A stretch of DNA of 34,918 nucleotides, taken from assembly GCA_002714785.1 (NCBI GenBank), contig PAYP01000025.1:1-34918 (forward strand), written 5' to 3'. Positions within the stretch are counted from its first letter, which is position 1, and each line of letters starts with the position of its first letter. The notes beneath the pieces are model-generated. The model searched no databases. It worked only from the letters and a program-made list of their open reading frames with translations, and was not told the DNA's origin. The translations under genes were made by a program, and so were the position numbers. Positions 16,423 to 25,225 of this stretch are shown here, piece after piece. The stretch comes from Candidatus Poribacteria bacterium. GTDB lineage: Bacteria > Poribacteria > WGA-4E > UBA9662.

Positions 16423-17613
16423 ATGCGAATCATTGGAATTATCCTTTTGACTACGACTACACAAGTTGTTTCAGGTCAGCTTAAAATCTATATTCTTGCT
16501 GGCCAATCGAATATGCAAGGTCACGCCCATATCAGAACACTTGATCACATGAGAATGGATCCGAATTCGGCTTCAATTCTCGGTTCATTTAGAAATCCCG
16601 ATGGTACGTCAACTGTATGCGAAAAAGTTTGGATCTCCGCGATTGATACAGAAAAAGTAGAAGACGAAAGGTATGGAAAATTAACTGTAGGGTATGGTGC
16701 TTCGGGCCTGAGTACCAAGATTGGTCCTGAGCTGGCCTTTGGTATCTATGTACAAAAATACGTTAATAGACCCGTTTTGCTTATTAAGACTTCTTGGGGT
16801 GGAAAATCCTTGCACACAGATTTTCGTCCGCCCAGTGCTGGTCCTTATAAATTCAATGAAAAACAGTTGAAAAAATTAAGAAGTCAAGGTGACAGCATTC
16901 GCCAAATCCAGACTGATAAAAATCAGAAAACCGGTAAATATTATCATTTGATGATAAAACATATTGAAAAGGTATTGAAGAACATTAAGCGAATCTATCC
17001 AGCGTATGACATTATGTCAGGCTATGAGTTGTCAGGTTTTATTTGGTTCCAAGGCTGGAACGATATGGTCGACCAAAGTACTTATCCGGATCGTGGGAAG
17101 CCTGGTGGATACGATGAGTATACCAACACTTTAAACCATTTTATTCGGGATGTACGGAGAGACCTTCAGGTACCAAATCTACCTTTTATCATCGGTGTTA
17201 TGGGGGTCGGAGGCCCAGTAGACAAATATGGTACCAATCAGAAGAGATATGCGGATATACATAGAGGTTTTCGCCAATCCATGTCAGCCCCAGCTCTAGT
17301 CCCAGAATTTAGAGGAAACGTCAAAGTTGTGCTCACCGAAAAATATTGGGATTCCCAACTTGCTGAACTCTCTTTAAGAATGAACAAAATAAAAGAAAAT
17401 TTAAAAAGGTTACGAAAAGAAAAAAAATTAACCTCTGAAGAGCAAGAGGGATTTTTGGAGAATTACAAGGCTAATGAGTTTACTTTGGAAGAAATCTATA
17501 TGTTAGAAACTGGGGTTTCAAATGCAGCTTATCACTACCTAGGTTCCGCTAAAATTATTAGCCAAATTGGAAAAGCTTTTGCTGATGCAATCGCCACAAT
17601 GGATAATTACTAA
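16423..17613 (+). CDS. Secreted sialate O-acetylesterase-like (SASA/CE6-type) carbohydrate esterase
   Basis: This 396-residue SGNH-type esterase removes acetyl groups from sugars. A signal peptide (residues 1-18, cleavage near VVSG/QL) leads straight into IYILAGQSNMQGHAH, with nucleophile S29. Further family blocks are SWGGKSL (124-130), GFIWFQGWND (205-214) and NAAYHYLGSAK (367-377), where H371 is the probable catalytic base. A lysine-rich helical stretch (about 316-337) precedes the last block, as in related planctomycete-type proteins. It should act in the periplasm or outside the cell and fits with the GH31 gene just upstream. The ATG has no clear ribosome-binding site. The last stop overlaps the stop of a minus-strand coding remnant. 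Confidence 0.88.
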   Translation: MRIIGIILLTTTTQVVSGQLKIYILAGQSNMQGHAHIRTLDHMRMDPNSASILGSFRNPDGTSTVCEKVWISAIDTEKVEDERYGKLTVGYGASGLSTKIGPELAFGIYVQKYVNRPVLLIKTSWGGKSLHTDFRPPSAGPYKFNEKQLKKLRSQGDSIRQIQTDKNQKTGKYYHLMIKHIEKVLKNIKRIYPAYDIMSGYELSGFIWFQGWNDMVDQSTYPDRGKPGGYDEYTNTLNHFIRDVRRDLQVPNLPFIIGVMGVGGPVDKYGTNQKRYADIHRGFRQSMSAPALVPEFRGNVKVVLTEKYWDSQLAELSLRMNKIKENLKRLRKEKKLTSEEQEGFLENYKANEFTLEEIYMLETGVSNAAYHYLGSAKIISQIGKAFADAIATMDNY

Positions 17614-17876
17614 TAAGAAGATTGTTTCAAAATTATTTTCCACTTCATTATATTCTTAATGTCTGGATGAAAGAAGAACTTCTCGAAACTAGCAGGCTTA
17701 CCCTTTTTGGGATTCCAAATCTCATCTTGTTGGTTTTTCCTATCATAAGGCTTATTAGTTCTTTTACCACTCGTACATAATGGACTAAAATAATAATCTT
17801 GTCCTATAATGGGTATATAATTTACTGATTCTATTTTGTCAGCGTGGCTTTTAACACATGAATGCGCATCAAACCC
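17610..17876 (-). pseudogene. Start-less coding remnant, family not recognised
   Basis: On the minus strand, 88 codons are open between a TGA (17877-17879) and a TAG (17610-17612), and the translation looks like real protein: DAHSCVKSHADKIESVNYIP, GQDYYFSPLCTSGKR, DEIWNPKKGKPASFEKFFFH. There is no ATG, GTG or TTG near its N-terminus, so it appears to be the 3' end of a gene whose 5' part is gone. Its stop overlaps the esterase stop tail to tail. Aromatic- and proline-rich segments resemble an extracellular enzyme more than a DNA-binding protein, but I cannot name it. The first half now underlies the likely promoter region of the zwf gene. Confidence 0.4.
17781..17810 (+). promoter_or_regulatory. 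Possible sigma-70-type promoter for zwf
   Basis: TGGACT (17781-17786) and TATAAT (17805-17810) are separated by 18 bases, about 95 bp before the zwf start. A second TATAAT lies at 17816-17821. The -10 is perfect but the -35 matches only four of six, in AT-rich DNA, so confidence is low. Confidence 0.28.
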
Positions 17877-17905
17877 TCAGATTAAATAATTGAATAGAAA
17901 AACAT

Positions 17906-19336
17906 ATGATTAATAATGAATCAAGTTCAATAGTTATTCTCGGAGCTTCGGGTAATTTAGCATTAACTAAGCTTTTGCCTTCCTTATATATCTTATTTAC
18001 TTCTGGAGCTTTACCACATAACTTCGTAATTTCTGGATATTCAAGAACGTCAATGTCTAACAACGAGTATAGGAAACTGGTCAAAGATAACCTAAAAAAC
18101 AATATTGATGAAACACTTTGGGTGGAAGGTTTTTTACAAGAATTTTTAAACACCATTCATTACTATAGTGGTGAGTACAATTCAGTTGAAGATTTTATTG
18201 AATTCCATAAAGTCTTAGATAGTATTTCTAAAAATTTCCCAAGCCAACCTAATGTTTTGTACTATCTATCAATACCACCATCAGTTTTTGAACCTGTTAT
18301 TAATTCTCTAAGAGAATGTGGTGCAGTCACCAAGGGTGATTTGTCAACATCTGTAATTGTCGAAAAACCTTTTGGCTATGATACTGAGTCTGCACAAGCT
18401 TTGGGAAAAACTCTTGATCAAACTTTTGACGAAAGTCAAGTTTATCGTATCGACCACTATTTGGGGAAAGAAGCGATAATGAATCTTATGGTTATGCGAT
18501 TTGCTAACCTAATATTCGAACCTGTATGGAACCGGAATTACATAGATTCAGTCACTGTTGCTTGGGAGGAAGACAAGAATATTGGCTCACGTGGTGGATA
18601 CTTCGACGGAGCAGGAATTATCCGAGACGTGATACAGAATCACCTACTACAGATTTTAGCACTCGTAGCTATGGAGAAACCAAGTAGTTACGACAGTGAG
18701 AGCATAATGTCCGAAAAAAACAAAGCGGTTAAATCTATAGAGAAAATTACTTTAGAGAACTGCATTTTAGGACAGTACACACATGGTGTATGTGCAGGAA
18801 AACCAGTTGTTGGTTACATTGATGAAGAAAGCGTACCAAGTGACTCCAAAAGAGAAACATTTGCCAAAATAAAATGTGCCATCAACAACTACAGGTGGAG
18901 TGGTGTACCATTTTACCTCCAAGCTGGTAAAGCACTGACAAAAAGTACCACCGAAATCATTATTCAATTTAAGGAGGTCCCTGGCGACATATTCCTGTCC
19001 CCACATCATCCAAATAAGATGGTTATTGAGGTTCAGCCTGATGCAGGTTTGAAGTTTTTTATAACCAACAAAGTTCCTGGAAAAGGAATGGTACTGAAGG
19101 ATGTAGCGCTTGACTTTAGTTACGTTGACGGATTTAACAAAACAATGCCGGGTGCTTACGAAAGGCTACTACTGGATGCAATTCAAGGAGACAAGACTCT
19201 ATTTATCGGTTACGAAGAACTCATCCATTCCTGGGAGATTTTTACCCCCATTCTTGAAAAAATTGATTCTGGAAAAGCTGATGTATTCTACTACCACGCC
19301 GGTACCTATGGGCCTGAAGAAGCTAACAGGATCTGA
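17906..19336 (+). CDS. zwf: Glucose-6-phosphate 1-dehydrogenase
   Basis: This 476-residue enzyme oxidises glucose 6-phosphate to 6-phosphogluconolactone with NAD(P)+, the entry step of the oxidative pentose phosphate and Entner-Doudoroff routes. The Rossmann motif is ILGASGNLALTKLLPSLY (11-28), the EKPFG block is at 153-157 and the active-site signature is RIDHYLGKE (181-189), followed by DVIQNHLLQ. Catalytic K22 and H184 are present. One oddity is Asn17 where nearly all members have Asp in the GDLA motif, plus Leu-Thr in place of the usual basic pair before K22. Length is normal. No pgl or gnd gene is nearby, so it stands alone between glycan genes. No good ribosome-binding site precedes the ATG. 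Confidence 0.95.
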   Translation: MINNESSSIVILGASGNLALTKLLPSLYILFTSGALPHNFVISGYSRTSMSNNEYRKLVKDNLKNNIDETLWVEGFLQEFLNTIHYYSGEYNSVEDFIEFHKVLDSISKNFPSQPNVLYYLSIPPSVFEPVINSLRECGAVTKGDLSTSVIVEKPFGYDTESAQALGKTLDQTFDESQVYRIDHYLGKEAIMNLMVMRFANLIFEPVWNRNYIDSVTVAWEEDKNIGSRGGYFDGAGIIRDVIQNHLLQILALVAMEKPSSYDSESIMSEKNKAVKSIEKITLENCILGQYTHGVCAGKPVVGYIDEESVPSDSKRETFAKIKCAINNYRWSGVPFYLQAGKALTKSTTEIIIQFKEVPGDIFLSPHHPNKMVIEVQPDAGLKFFITNKVPGKGMVLKDVALDFSYVDGFNKTMPGAYERLLLDAIQGDKTLFIGYEELIHSWEIFTPILEKIDSGKADVFYYHAGTYGPEEANRI

Positions 19337-19765
19337 GTTCTCCGTTCATTTTTGCCTTTTATTTATTCTCTACTTCTCAATTTTAATAAAAATTAAGCGA
19401 TATCGTGGTTTGGCAAACATACAGGAATAGAAGATCGTACCATAATCTTTTTTGGTAAATTTCCACTCCCAATTTCCTAATTATCTTTGTGAACAATATT
19501 ATTTCTCAGATCCACAAGGAAATTTAGGGCTATCCCTTATGTTTGTATGGGTTTTACTCACAATCTTGAGTCCAACAAACTATTTAGATTACAACCGTCA
19601 ACATTCATACGAAACAGTATAAAGAGGCCGATTTTGTAACTGGTAAGGTGTTTCTGAACGAGGGGTATTTGCTAAATTACTTACTAGAAAAACGAGCATG
19701 AACTGAATAAATCACATACTTCGCTTGACTTTGATCAGGGTTTCGACCTGTATTCTTGTCTAGGC
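19337..19765. other. Convergent spacer, nothing recognised
   Basis: The 429 bp between the convergent zwf and beta-helix genes show no gene-like frame longer than about 25 codons that resembles a protein. No strong stem-loop with a T-run follows zwf; AATTTTAATAAAAATT near 19379-19394 is a weak AT-only dyad. Confidence 0.5.
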
Positions 19766-21232
19766 TCAGAAAGCTCCAATCCCTTGATGGCCTGCTTTTA
19801 CTTCTGATTTAAGCAGATTTTTACCGCCGTTATTTATGATTTCAACCCCACCATTATTAATAGAAGGCTTGGTATTTAATTTCCGAATGTACCCATTAAG
19901 TTCTTTCATCGTATCTAGGTCAATATTGAATCCTGCATGTCCAGCATTGATAAATTCAGGATCTATATTAATAGGGCTTGAATCAGACCCATGAGGTTCG
20001 AGGTTGAAATAAAGGTTATTTCTGAAAACAGTATTGATTTCTTCAGGCCTATTACCCCATTTCCCTTGTTCTTCAAAGAAAAAGATATTATTCTCAAACC
20101 GTGAGTTAAGTGGGGTTCGACCTTCAGCAAAAACGGAAACTTTTAGCCCTTTTTTCACATAGTGTGTATTGTTGTAGATGTGAATATTCTTAGCTTTTTT
20201 TTCATTTTCAAAGCCATAAAAATAGATTCCTTCCTTATCATTTTGGCTTAAATTATAGCGAATAACTACGTTTCGATTTCTCTTTTTCATAATTCCACAA
20301 AACCATAGATTATCATGGCTATAATTGTATTGGATAAATGTATTAACACAATTGTAATCGGCATCAAACCCACCACGATCGATTCCACCTTCACCAACAT
20401 TACCATAGGCTTCATTGAATTGAATCTTGATTCCATCTGTGTTGAAACAAAAAATGCTATGACCAGTGCTATATCTGCTACTATTAGCCAGAGTATTACG
20501 CTCATAGATTGCGTCCTTACTGACACGTGCGATGATATTATTCCGTCCCGTGAAATTGACATAATTGTCCGCTACATATACATCTGTCCATAGATAATGA
20601 CCGATTTCATCGGCCTTTCTAAACTCAATTTTCCCACAAGAAGATGAATTGCCTATACCAACTCCTCCAACGTGGCAAATCCGGTTATTAGTGATACGTA
20701 GATCGTGGAATATCGACTTTTTCAATTTCTTGATATGAACATGGATACCCCCACGCTTCTTTCCACCTACTTTCCCATTGACATTATGGATGTAGCAATT
20801 ATTGATATATACATGTTCGTATATTCCTTCCCTCTTGTCAGCCAAAACGTAGATGCCAAATAACTCTCCTTGATCATCATCGGTTCCGTTGGAATTCGTG
20901 ATTTCTAGCCCATTGACTTCCCAAAATGAAGGATTCCGTAAAAGCAAACCAGCTCTTTCCTTTCCTTTGGCATCTATTCGAGGCTGATGCCCTTGTCCAT
21001 AGACATCTATTCGAATGGGAGATCCAGAAATTCCTTTTCCTTCAGGTGAAAACATGCCCGTAAAACGGACTCCTTTTTTGAATAGGATTACGTCTTTAGG
21101 TTGAAACGTATTAGTTTTTAATCGATCGAAATCTGATTGGGACGAAATCAAGTATCTTTCAGCGTACGATGTCAACAATTGAGATAAGAAGATCAGGAAT
21201 CCTACGACAAGATAGAGTTGGCAAACTTTCAT
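19766..21232 (-). CDS. Secreted right-handed parallel beta-helix protein (polysaccharide lyase/hydrolase-like)
   Basis: The 488-residue protein has a signal peptide (1-24, cleavage near SYA/ER). The next part, PKDVILFKKGVRFTGMFSP, is typical of secreted beta-helix enzymes. From about residue 95 to 385 it shows irregular PbH1-type repeats rich in Asn and short beta strands, for example IYVLADKREGIYEHVYINNC, ITNNRICHVGGVGIGNSS, NFTGRNNIIARVSKDAIYER and FIQYNYSHDNLWFCGI. Such folds occur in polysaccharide lyases, GH28-like hydrolases and surface adhesins. No catalytic set can be picked with certainty, so the activity is open. It probably binds or cleaves a polysaccharide outside the cell, in keeping with the sulfatase upstream. 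GGAGA lies about 15 bases before the ATG, rather far. Confidence 0.8.
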   Translation of the reverse strand: MKVCQLYLVVGFLIFLSQLLTSYAERYLISSQSDFDRLKTNTFQPKDVILFKKGVRFTGMFSPEGKGISGSPIRIDVYGQGHQPRIDAKGKERAGLLLRNPSFWEVNGLEITNSNGTDDDQGELFGIYVLADKREGIYEHVYINNCYIHNVNGKVGGKKRGGIHVHIKKLKKSIFHDLRITNNRICHVGGVGIGNSSSCGKIEFRKADEIGHYLWTDVYVADNYVNFTGRNNIIARVSKDAIYERNTLANSSRYSTGHSIFCFNTDGIKIQFNEAYGNVGEGGIDRGGFDADYNCVNTFIQYNYSHDNLWFCGIMKKRNRNVVIRYNLSQNDKEGIYFYGFENEKKAKNIHIYNNTHYVKKGLKVSVFAEGRTPLNSRFENNIFFFEEQGKWGNRPEEINTVFRNNLYFNLEPHGSDSSPINIDPEFINAGHAGFNIDLDTMKELNGYIRKLNTKPSINNGGVEIINNGGKNLLKSEVKAGHQGIGAF

Positions 21233-21573
21233 TTAGTGTTTTTCCGTTCTCCATTATTTACTTTGTTATCTTTCTTATATCGAAACCTTACGAAAAAACA
21301 GAATTTCCACATTGTTAGTACAGTAATTTGAATTGTTGATGTAATCCCGACCTTTTTCGATATAGACATATGTGAGCCAAGGCTAAACTGAAAAGACAAA
21401 AATCAGAAACTTTTTTGTATTCACCTTTCCATAACGAAACGGAAACAGAAAGAGTCTGGGATTCATCACGTAAAAAAGTAGATCTTAAAACTGATCAAAC
21501 AGATTTAGAACAGATTAACTACCCCCTCAATCTAATAGCTAATACGGCTTTCTGACCAGAGAAATTAAATTGA
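21233..21573. other. Spacer between sulfatase and beta-helix genes, nothing recognised
   Basis: The 341 bp carry no convincing gene. A short minus-strand piece reading PWLTYVYIEKGRDYINN is open for about 35 codons but has no start and no family match. Both flanking genes run on the minus strand, so a promoter for the beta-helix gene may lie here. Confidence 0.45.
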
Positions 21574-22998
21574 TTAAACAAATGCGACTCGTTCATCGTG
21601 ATTGATACTAATGGTATCAATTTGTCCTCTTCCGGTTACTGGCTGGTTTACTCCATCTGATCCAACCTCAACGTACTGACTAAACCATTTTTCCAGATCG
21701 GCACGTAATCTTATAAGGGGTTCATGATATCCAGATACACCTACCAAATTGTGATTCTCCTCTGGATCTTCGATTAGGTTGTAAAGTTCATGTGGTCCCT
21801 CCGGATATCGATGGATATACTTCCATTCTTTCTCACGTAGCATTCGGGTAGGCCCATATTCATCACAAATAGCTACTGATTGATTCCCATTATGATTTTT
21901 ACCCTCTAAAACTGGAACAAAACTAGTTCCTGGTAGATTTAGATCAGGTGGTAACTCCAAGCCCAAATAGTCTAGTATGGTAGGCATGAAGTCATAGTGG
22001 CTAAGCAGGTCTTTATTGACTATTGATGGTGGTATTCGACCAGGGTGACAAGCGATAAAGGGAACTTTAACGGATTCCTCGTACATATTCAGTGGATACG
22101 TACCGTTCCCTTTTCCAAGTATTCCGTGATGGCCCATGTTATATCCATTGTCGCTAGTAAAAATAATCAGCGTATCCTCACTGACACCCAGTCCTTCTAA
22201 TTTGTCTAGAATACGTCCAATTGCCATATCCATGGCTGTGATTGTGGTGAAGTAACCTTGAATGGTCTGACGTCGATTTTCTAGGCTCGGGGCCCAACCA
22301 TTCCAGTCATGCGGTGGTAATGAAGGTAGAGAATCGAAAGCCACATCGTTATACAGATTCCATATTTCAGATGGCTGCTCTTCTTGTCGCCAAGGAGAAT
22401 GGGGAGCTGTATAATGGACACTTAGACAAAAAGGATTTTCACTTTCACCAAACTTGTCCAAAAAATCAATAGCACGATCAGTAAAAAAGTCGGTTACGTA
22501 CTGCTTCTGAAGTGTCATTTCTCGGCTATTATTGAATACAAAATAATTAGTATAGCTATCACCCCCAAGTGAATGAGTAGACCAAAAAGTATGACTTTTC
22601 TGGGCCGTAGCACTATCTCCAAGATGCCATTTGCCAGAAAGACCACAAATATATCCGTTTTGAGCAAGGACATCAGTAAATCCAGTCATTCCAGACAAAT
22701 AATTTATTGGCTGGTCAGCACCACTCCAAGTGATATTATCTTCTACATCTATATTTCCAGATTTGATCCAATCATGGATACCATGTTGAGATGGAATACG
22801 ACCGGTCAAGAAAGAGGCTCGTGCTGGAGAACATACGGGTGATGCGCAAAAGAAGTTTTCGAATCGAATTCCTTGATCGGCCAGCTGGTCTAACCTAGGG
22901 GTATGGAGTTCTGTAGTACCAGCACAATTCATTGCCCAAGGCCCCTGATCATCGGACATGATAATTAGGATATTGGGACTTTTATTTTCATCGCACAT
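21574..22998 (-). CDS. Type I (formylglycine-dependent) sulfatase, no visible signal peptide
   Basis: This 474-residue arylsulfatase-family enzyme hydrolyses sulfate esters. The sulfatase signature is VCSPARASFLTGR, with C56 as the residue matured to formylglycine. Metal and sulfate ligands are visible at D16/D17 (MSDDQGP), K123 and H125 (GKWHLG), H200 (TAPHSPW), D283/N284 (TSDNGYNMGHHG) and K296. Length and C-terminal block (LREKEWKYIHRYPEGPHELY) fit the S1 family acting on glycans. The protein starts MCDENKSPNILIIMSDD with no leader, so as annotated it is cytosolic, unlike most glycan sulfatases. No maturase gene (FGE or anSME) lies in the window. AAGGA nine bases before the ATG is a good ribosome-binding site, which supports this start. 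Confidence 0.93.
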   Translation of the reverse strand: MCDENKSPNILIIMSDDQGPWAMNCAGTTELHTPRLDQLADQGIRFENFFCASPVCSPARASFLTGRIPSQHGIHDWIKSGNIDVEDNITWSGADQPINYLSGMTGFTDVLAQNGYICGLSGKWHLGDSATAQKSHTFWSTHSLGGDSYTNYFVFNNSREMTLQKQYVTDFFTDRAIDFLDKFGESENPFCLSVHYTAPHSPWRQEEQPSEIWNLYNDVAFDSLPSLPPHDWNGWAPSLENRRQTIQGYFTTITAMDMAIGRILDKLEGLGVSEDTLIIFTSDNGYNMGHHGILGKGNGTYPLNMYEESVKVPFIACHPGRIPPSIVNKDLLSHYDFMPTILDYLGLELPPDLNLPGTSFVPVLEGKNHNGNQSVAICDEYGPTRMLREKEWKYIHRYPEGPHELYNLIEDPEENHNLVGVSGYHEPLIRLRADLEKWFSQYVEVGSDGVNQPVTGRGQIDTISINHDERVAFV

Positions 22999-23415
22999 AT
23001 TTTATTTCCTTGACAACTTATTGAACAGGTTATTTCAGCAGTAGTATTACCTAATAATCAGATTGATAGTCTTAATCTTGATTTCGATCATTAATGCTAA
23101 ATCCATGACTAGTTTGTGTGTGATTTCACTGAATTTAGAAAGAGTGATTTCCTCGAATATAATTGGCTTTTTGATCTTTTAGTTAACTTAAAATATTTTG
23201 TCAGGTTTACCGATACTGCTACAGAAAATACAAGAGATTATAGATTTCTACAAAGCAGAGCAGTACATAAATAGTATATTCTTACACAGGACTTAAAACA
23301 ATGACATAACCTACATCCGTTTCTAATTATTTTCTTTCTTAGATGTTAGATTCTACAGATTACTAGTGACATCGAACTTAGTAGAAAATAAAAATCTAAA
23401 TTGGATCAATGAAAT
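22999..23415. other. Divergent promoter region between sulfatase and pectate-lyase-like genes
   Basis: This 417 bp spacer separates divergent genes and must hold promoters in both directions. It is AT-rich with dense stops. A TTGACA-like hexamer occurs at 23011-23016 but has no good -10 at the right distance. I see no operator-like dyad that stands out. Confidence 0.45.
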
Positions 23416-25008
23416 TTGAAAAGAATCAATTTTATCACTTTTTTAGTAACATCTTCTTTTGTTCTCATAACGTTTCATATTCATGTTAGACCTTCGTGGT
23501 CAGAGAAAAATTTTAGTCGATTGGTCTATCCCAACAAGGATGGAAAATTAGTGTACACACCTGATGAAAAAGGGAATGTGATTCCTGATTTTTCGCATTG
23601 TGGATATATGGGCGGCGGTGTTGCGTTACCGGATGTACCAGTGGTTATGACAATGATCCCCCAAGTAGAGGGCGATGATACAAAAAGGATACAGTCAAAG
23701 ATTGATGATTTGTCTCAGAAAGAAATGAATGCCAGTGGATTTCGTGGAACTTTATTGTTCAAGAAAGGTATATATCGAATTAGCCGAACTCTCGAAGTAA
23801 GAGCGAGTGGGATAGTCTTACGGGGTGAGGGAGATAATGAGGATGAAACAGTACTAGTTGCTGCTGGAAAGGAGAAAATCACACTAATCAATGTCGCTGG
23901 CCATGATGGTAGGGCTCGTGAGGTTCACGGCACACGCCAAATAATTACTGACGAATATATTCCAGTTGGCAAGAGAAAGTTTTCAGTAACCGACGCTTCA
24001 GGTTTTATGATCGGTGATCAAATAATTGTGCACCGGCCAAGTACCTTGGAATGGATTGAATCAATTGGCATGAATCATATTCGATCGAAAAAGCCCGGCG
24101 TCATTCAGTGGAGGCCCGGAAAATATGATTTGAAATTTGATCGAGTAATCGTTGCGATAAATGGTAACGAAATCACTATCGATGCGCCGATGGGTAGCTC
24201 GTTTGATCGTAAATACGGCGGTGGATGGATCTACAGGTACAAGTACTTAGAGAGAATTGAGCAGGTTGGAATTGAGCATTTACGTGGAGTCTCAGAGTTT
24301 GATGAAAATAAGAAAGACCATCGTAGACAAGGAGAATTTATAGATGAAAATCACAGTTGGAACTTTGTCGTTTTTTCTCAAATTAAAAACGCCTGGGCCA
24401 AACAGGTAACATCGGTTCACTTTGGCTATTCGTGTGTGACTGTTGGGCCTGACTCTAAGTGGATTACAGTTCAGGATAGTCAGTGTTTAGATCCTGTCTC
24501 ACAAATTACTGGATCTAGAAGATATTCATTTCCTATTCAAGGGCAATTATCTTTGGTCTTGAGGTGTTACACTCGTCGTGGACGGCACGACTATGTCCTA
24601 CACTCTCGAGTAGCAGGGCCTAATGCTTTTGTATATTGTATTGCTGATATGGCGCATTCAGATACAGGACCACATCATAGATGGTCGGTCGCTACATTGT
24701 TTGATAACGTGGTTGTGAATGGAAATGCAATAAATGTACAGGATCGGCAAGATTCAGGTACAGGACATGGATGGGCTGGAGCACAAAAAGTTCTATGGAA
24801 CTGTGAAGCTGAGAGTTTTGTTATTCAGCGTCCACCGACTGCACAAAATTATGCTATTGGGTGTATTGGTAAAAAGAAAGATGGAAGATACAAGCGCGAG
24901 AATGGTTATTGGGAATCTCACGGGAAAAAGGTAACACCGCGGAGTTTGTATTTTAAACAATTAGAAGATCGCCTGGGTGCTGATGCTCTGAATTTAGTTA
25001 ATCAATAA
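23416..25008 (+). CDS. Secreted pectate-lyase-like (beta-helix) protein
   Basis: The 530-residue protein has a signal peptide (hydrophobic 6-22, cleavage near SWS/EK around residue 29). The mature start holds PDFSHCGYMGGGVALPDVPV and GDDTKRIQSKIDDL, the hallmark of the pectate lyase 3/GH28-like superfamily that forms a right-handed beta-helix. GTLLFKKGIYRISRTLEV and GIVLRGEGDNEDETVLVAAG are the first coils. NHSWNFVVFSQIKNAWAKQV and the His-rich RRGRHDYVLHSRVAGPNAF region are typical of the subgroup, whose substrates are mostly unknown. The only upstream start in frame is TTG (23416-23418), preceded by a stop. An ATG seven bases earlier is in another frame, so a small indel at the very start is possible. 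It is divergent from the sulfatase gene. Confidence 0.82.
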   Translation: MKRINFITFLVTSSFVLITFHIHVRPSWSEKNFSRLVYPNKDGKLVYTPDEKGNVIPDFSHCGYMGGGVALPDVPVVMTMIPQVEGDDTKRIQSKIDDLSQKEMNASGFRGTLLFKKGIYRISRTLEVRASGIVLRGEGDNEDETVLVAAGKEKITLINVAGHDGRAREVHGTRQIITDEYIPVGKRKFSVTDASGFMIGDQIIVHRPSTLEWIESIGMNHIRSKKPGVIQWRPGKYDLKFDRVIVAINGNEITIDAPMGSSFDRKYGGGWIYRYKYLERIEQVGIEHLRGVSEFDENKKDHRRQGEFIDENHSWNFVVFSQIKNAWAKQVTSVHFGYSCVTVGPDSKWITVQDSQCLDPVSQITGSRRYSFPIQGQLSLVLRCYTRRGRHDYVLHSRVAGPNAFVYCIADMAHSDTGPHHRWSVATLFDNVVVNGNAINVQDRQDSGTGHGWAGAQKVLWNCEAESFVIQRPPTAQNYAIGCIGKKKDGRYKRENGYWESHGKKVTPRSLYFKQLEDRLGADALNLVNQ

Positions 25009-25225
25009 ATTTTTCCTGAATTTGATAGTGTCTGAAGAAATTTCTTAAAAAAAGTGCCTTCAGTAAATTTCTGAGCGCTACGATTTACGTCTGAGTATAT
25101 GATGTTTTATCAATCATCTGAAAATTGATTAGGTTTAGACACATCAAAATCTATTTTCTATATGTAAAGATGAGAATATTGTGCCTAAATTTAAATAAAT
25201 AATGTAAAAGAGAAGGAATTCCTGA

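Noticed and set aside
19110-19430. 106-codon frame overlapping the 3' end of zwf
   Set aside because: It is a shifted-frame shadow of zwf that continues into an AT-rich spacer.
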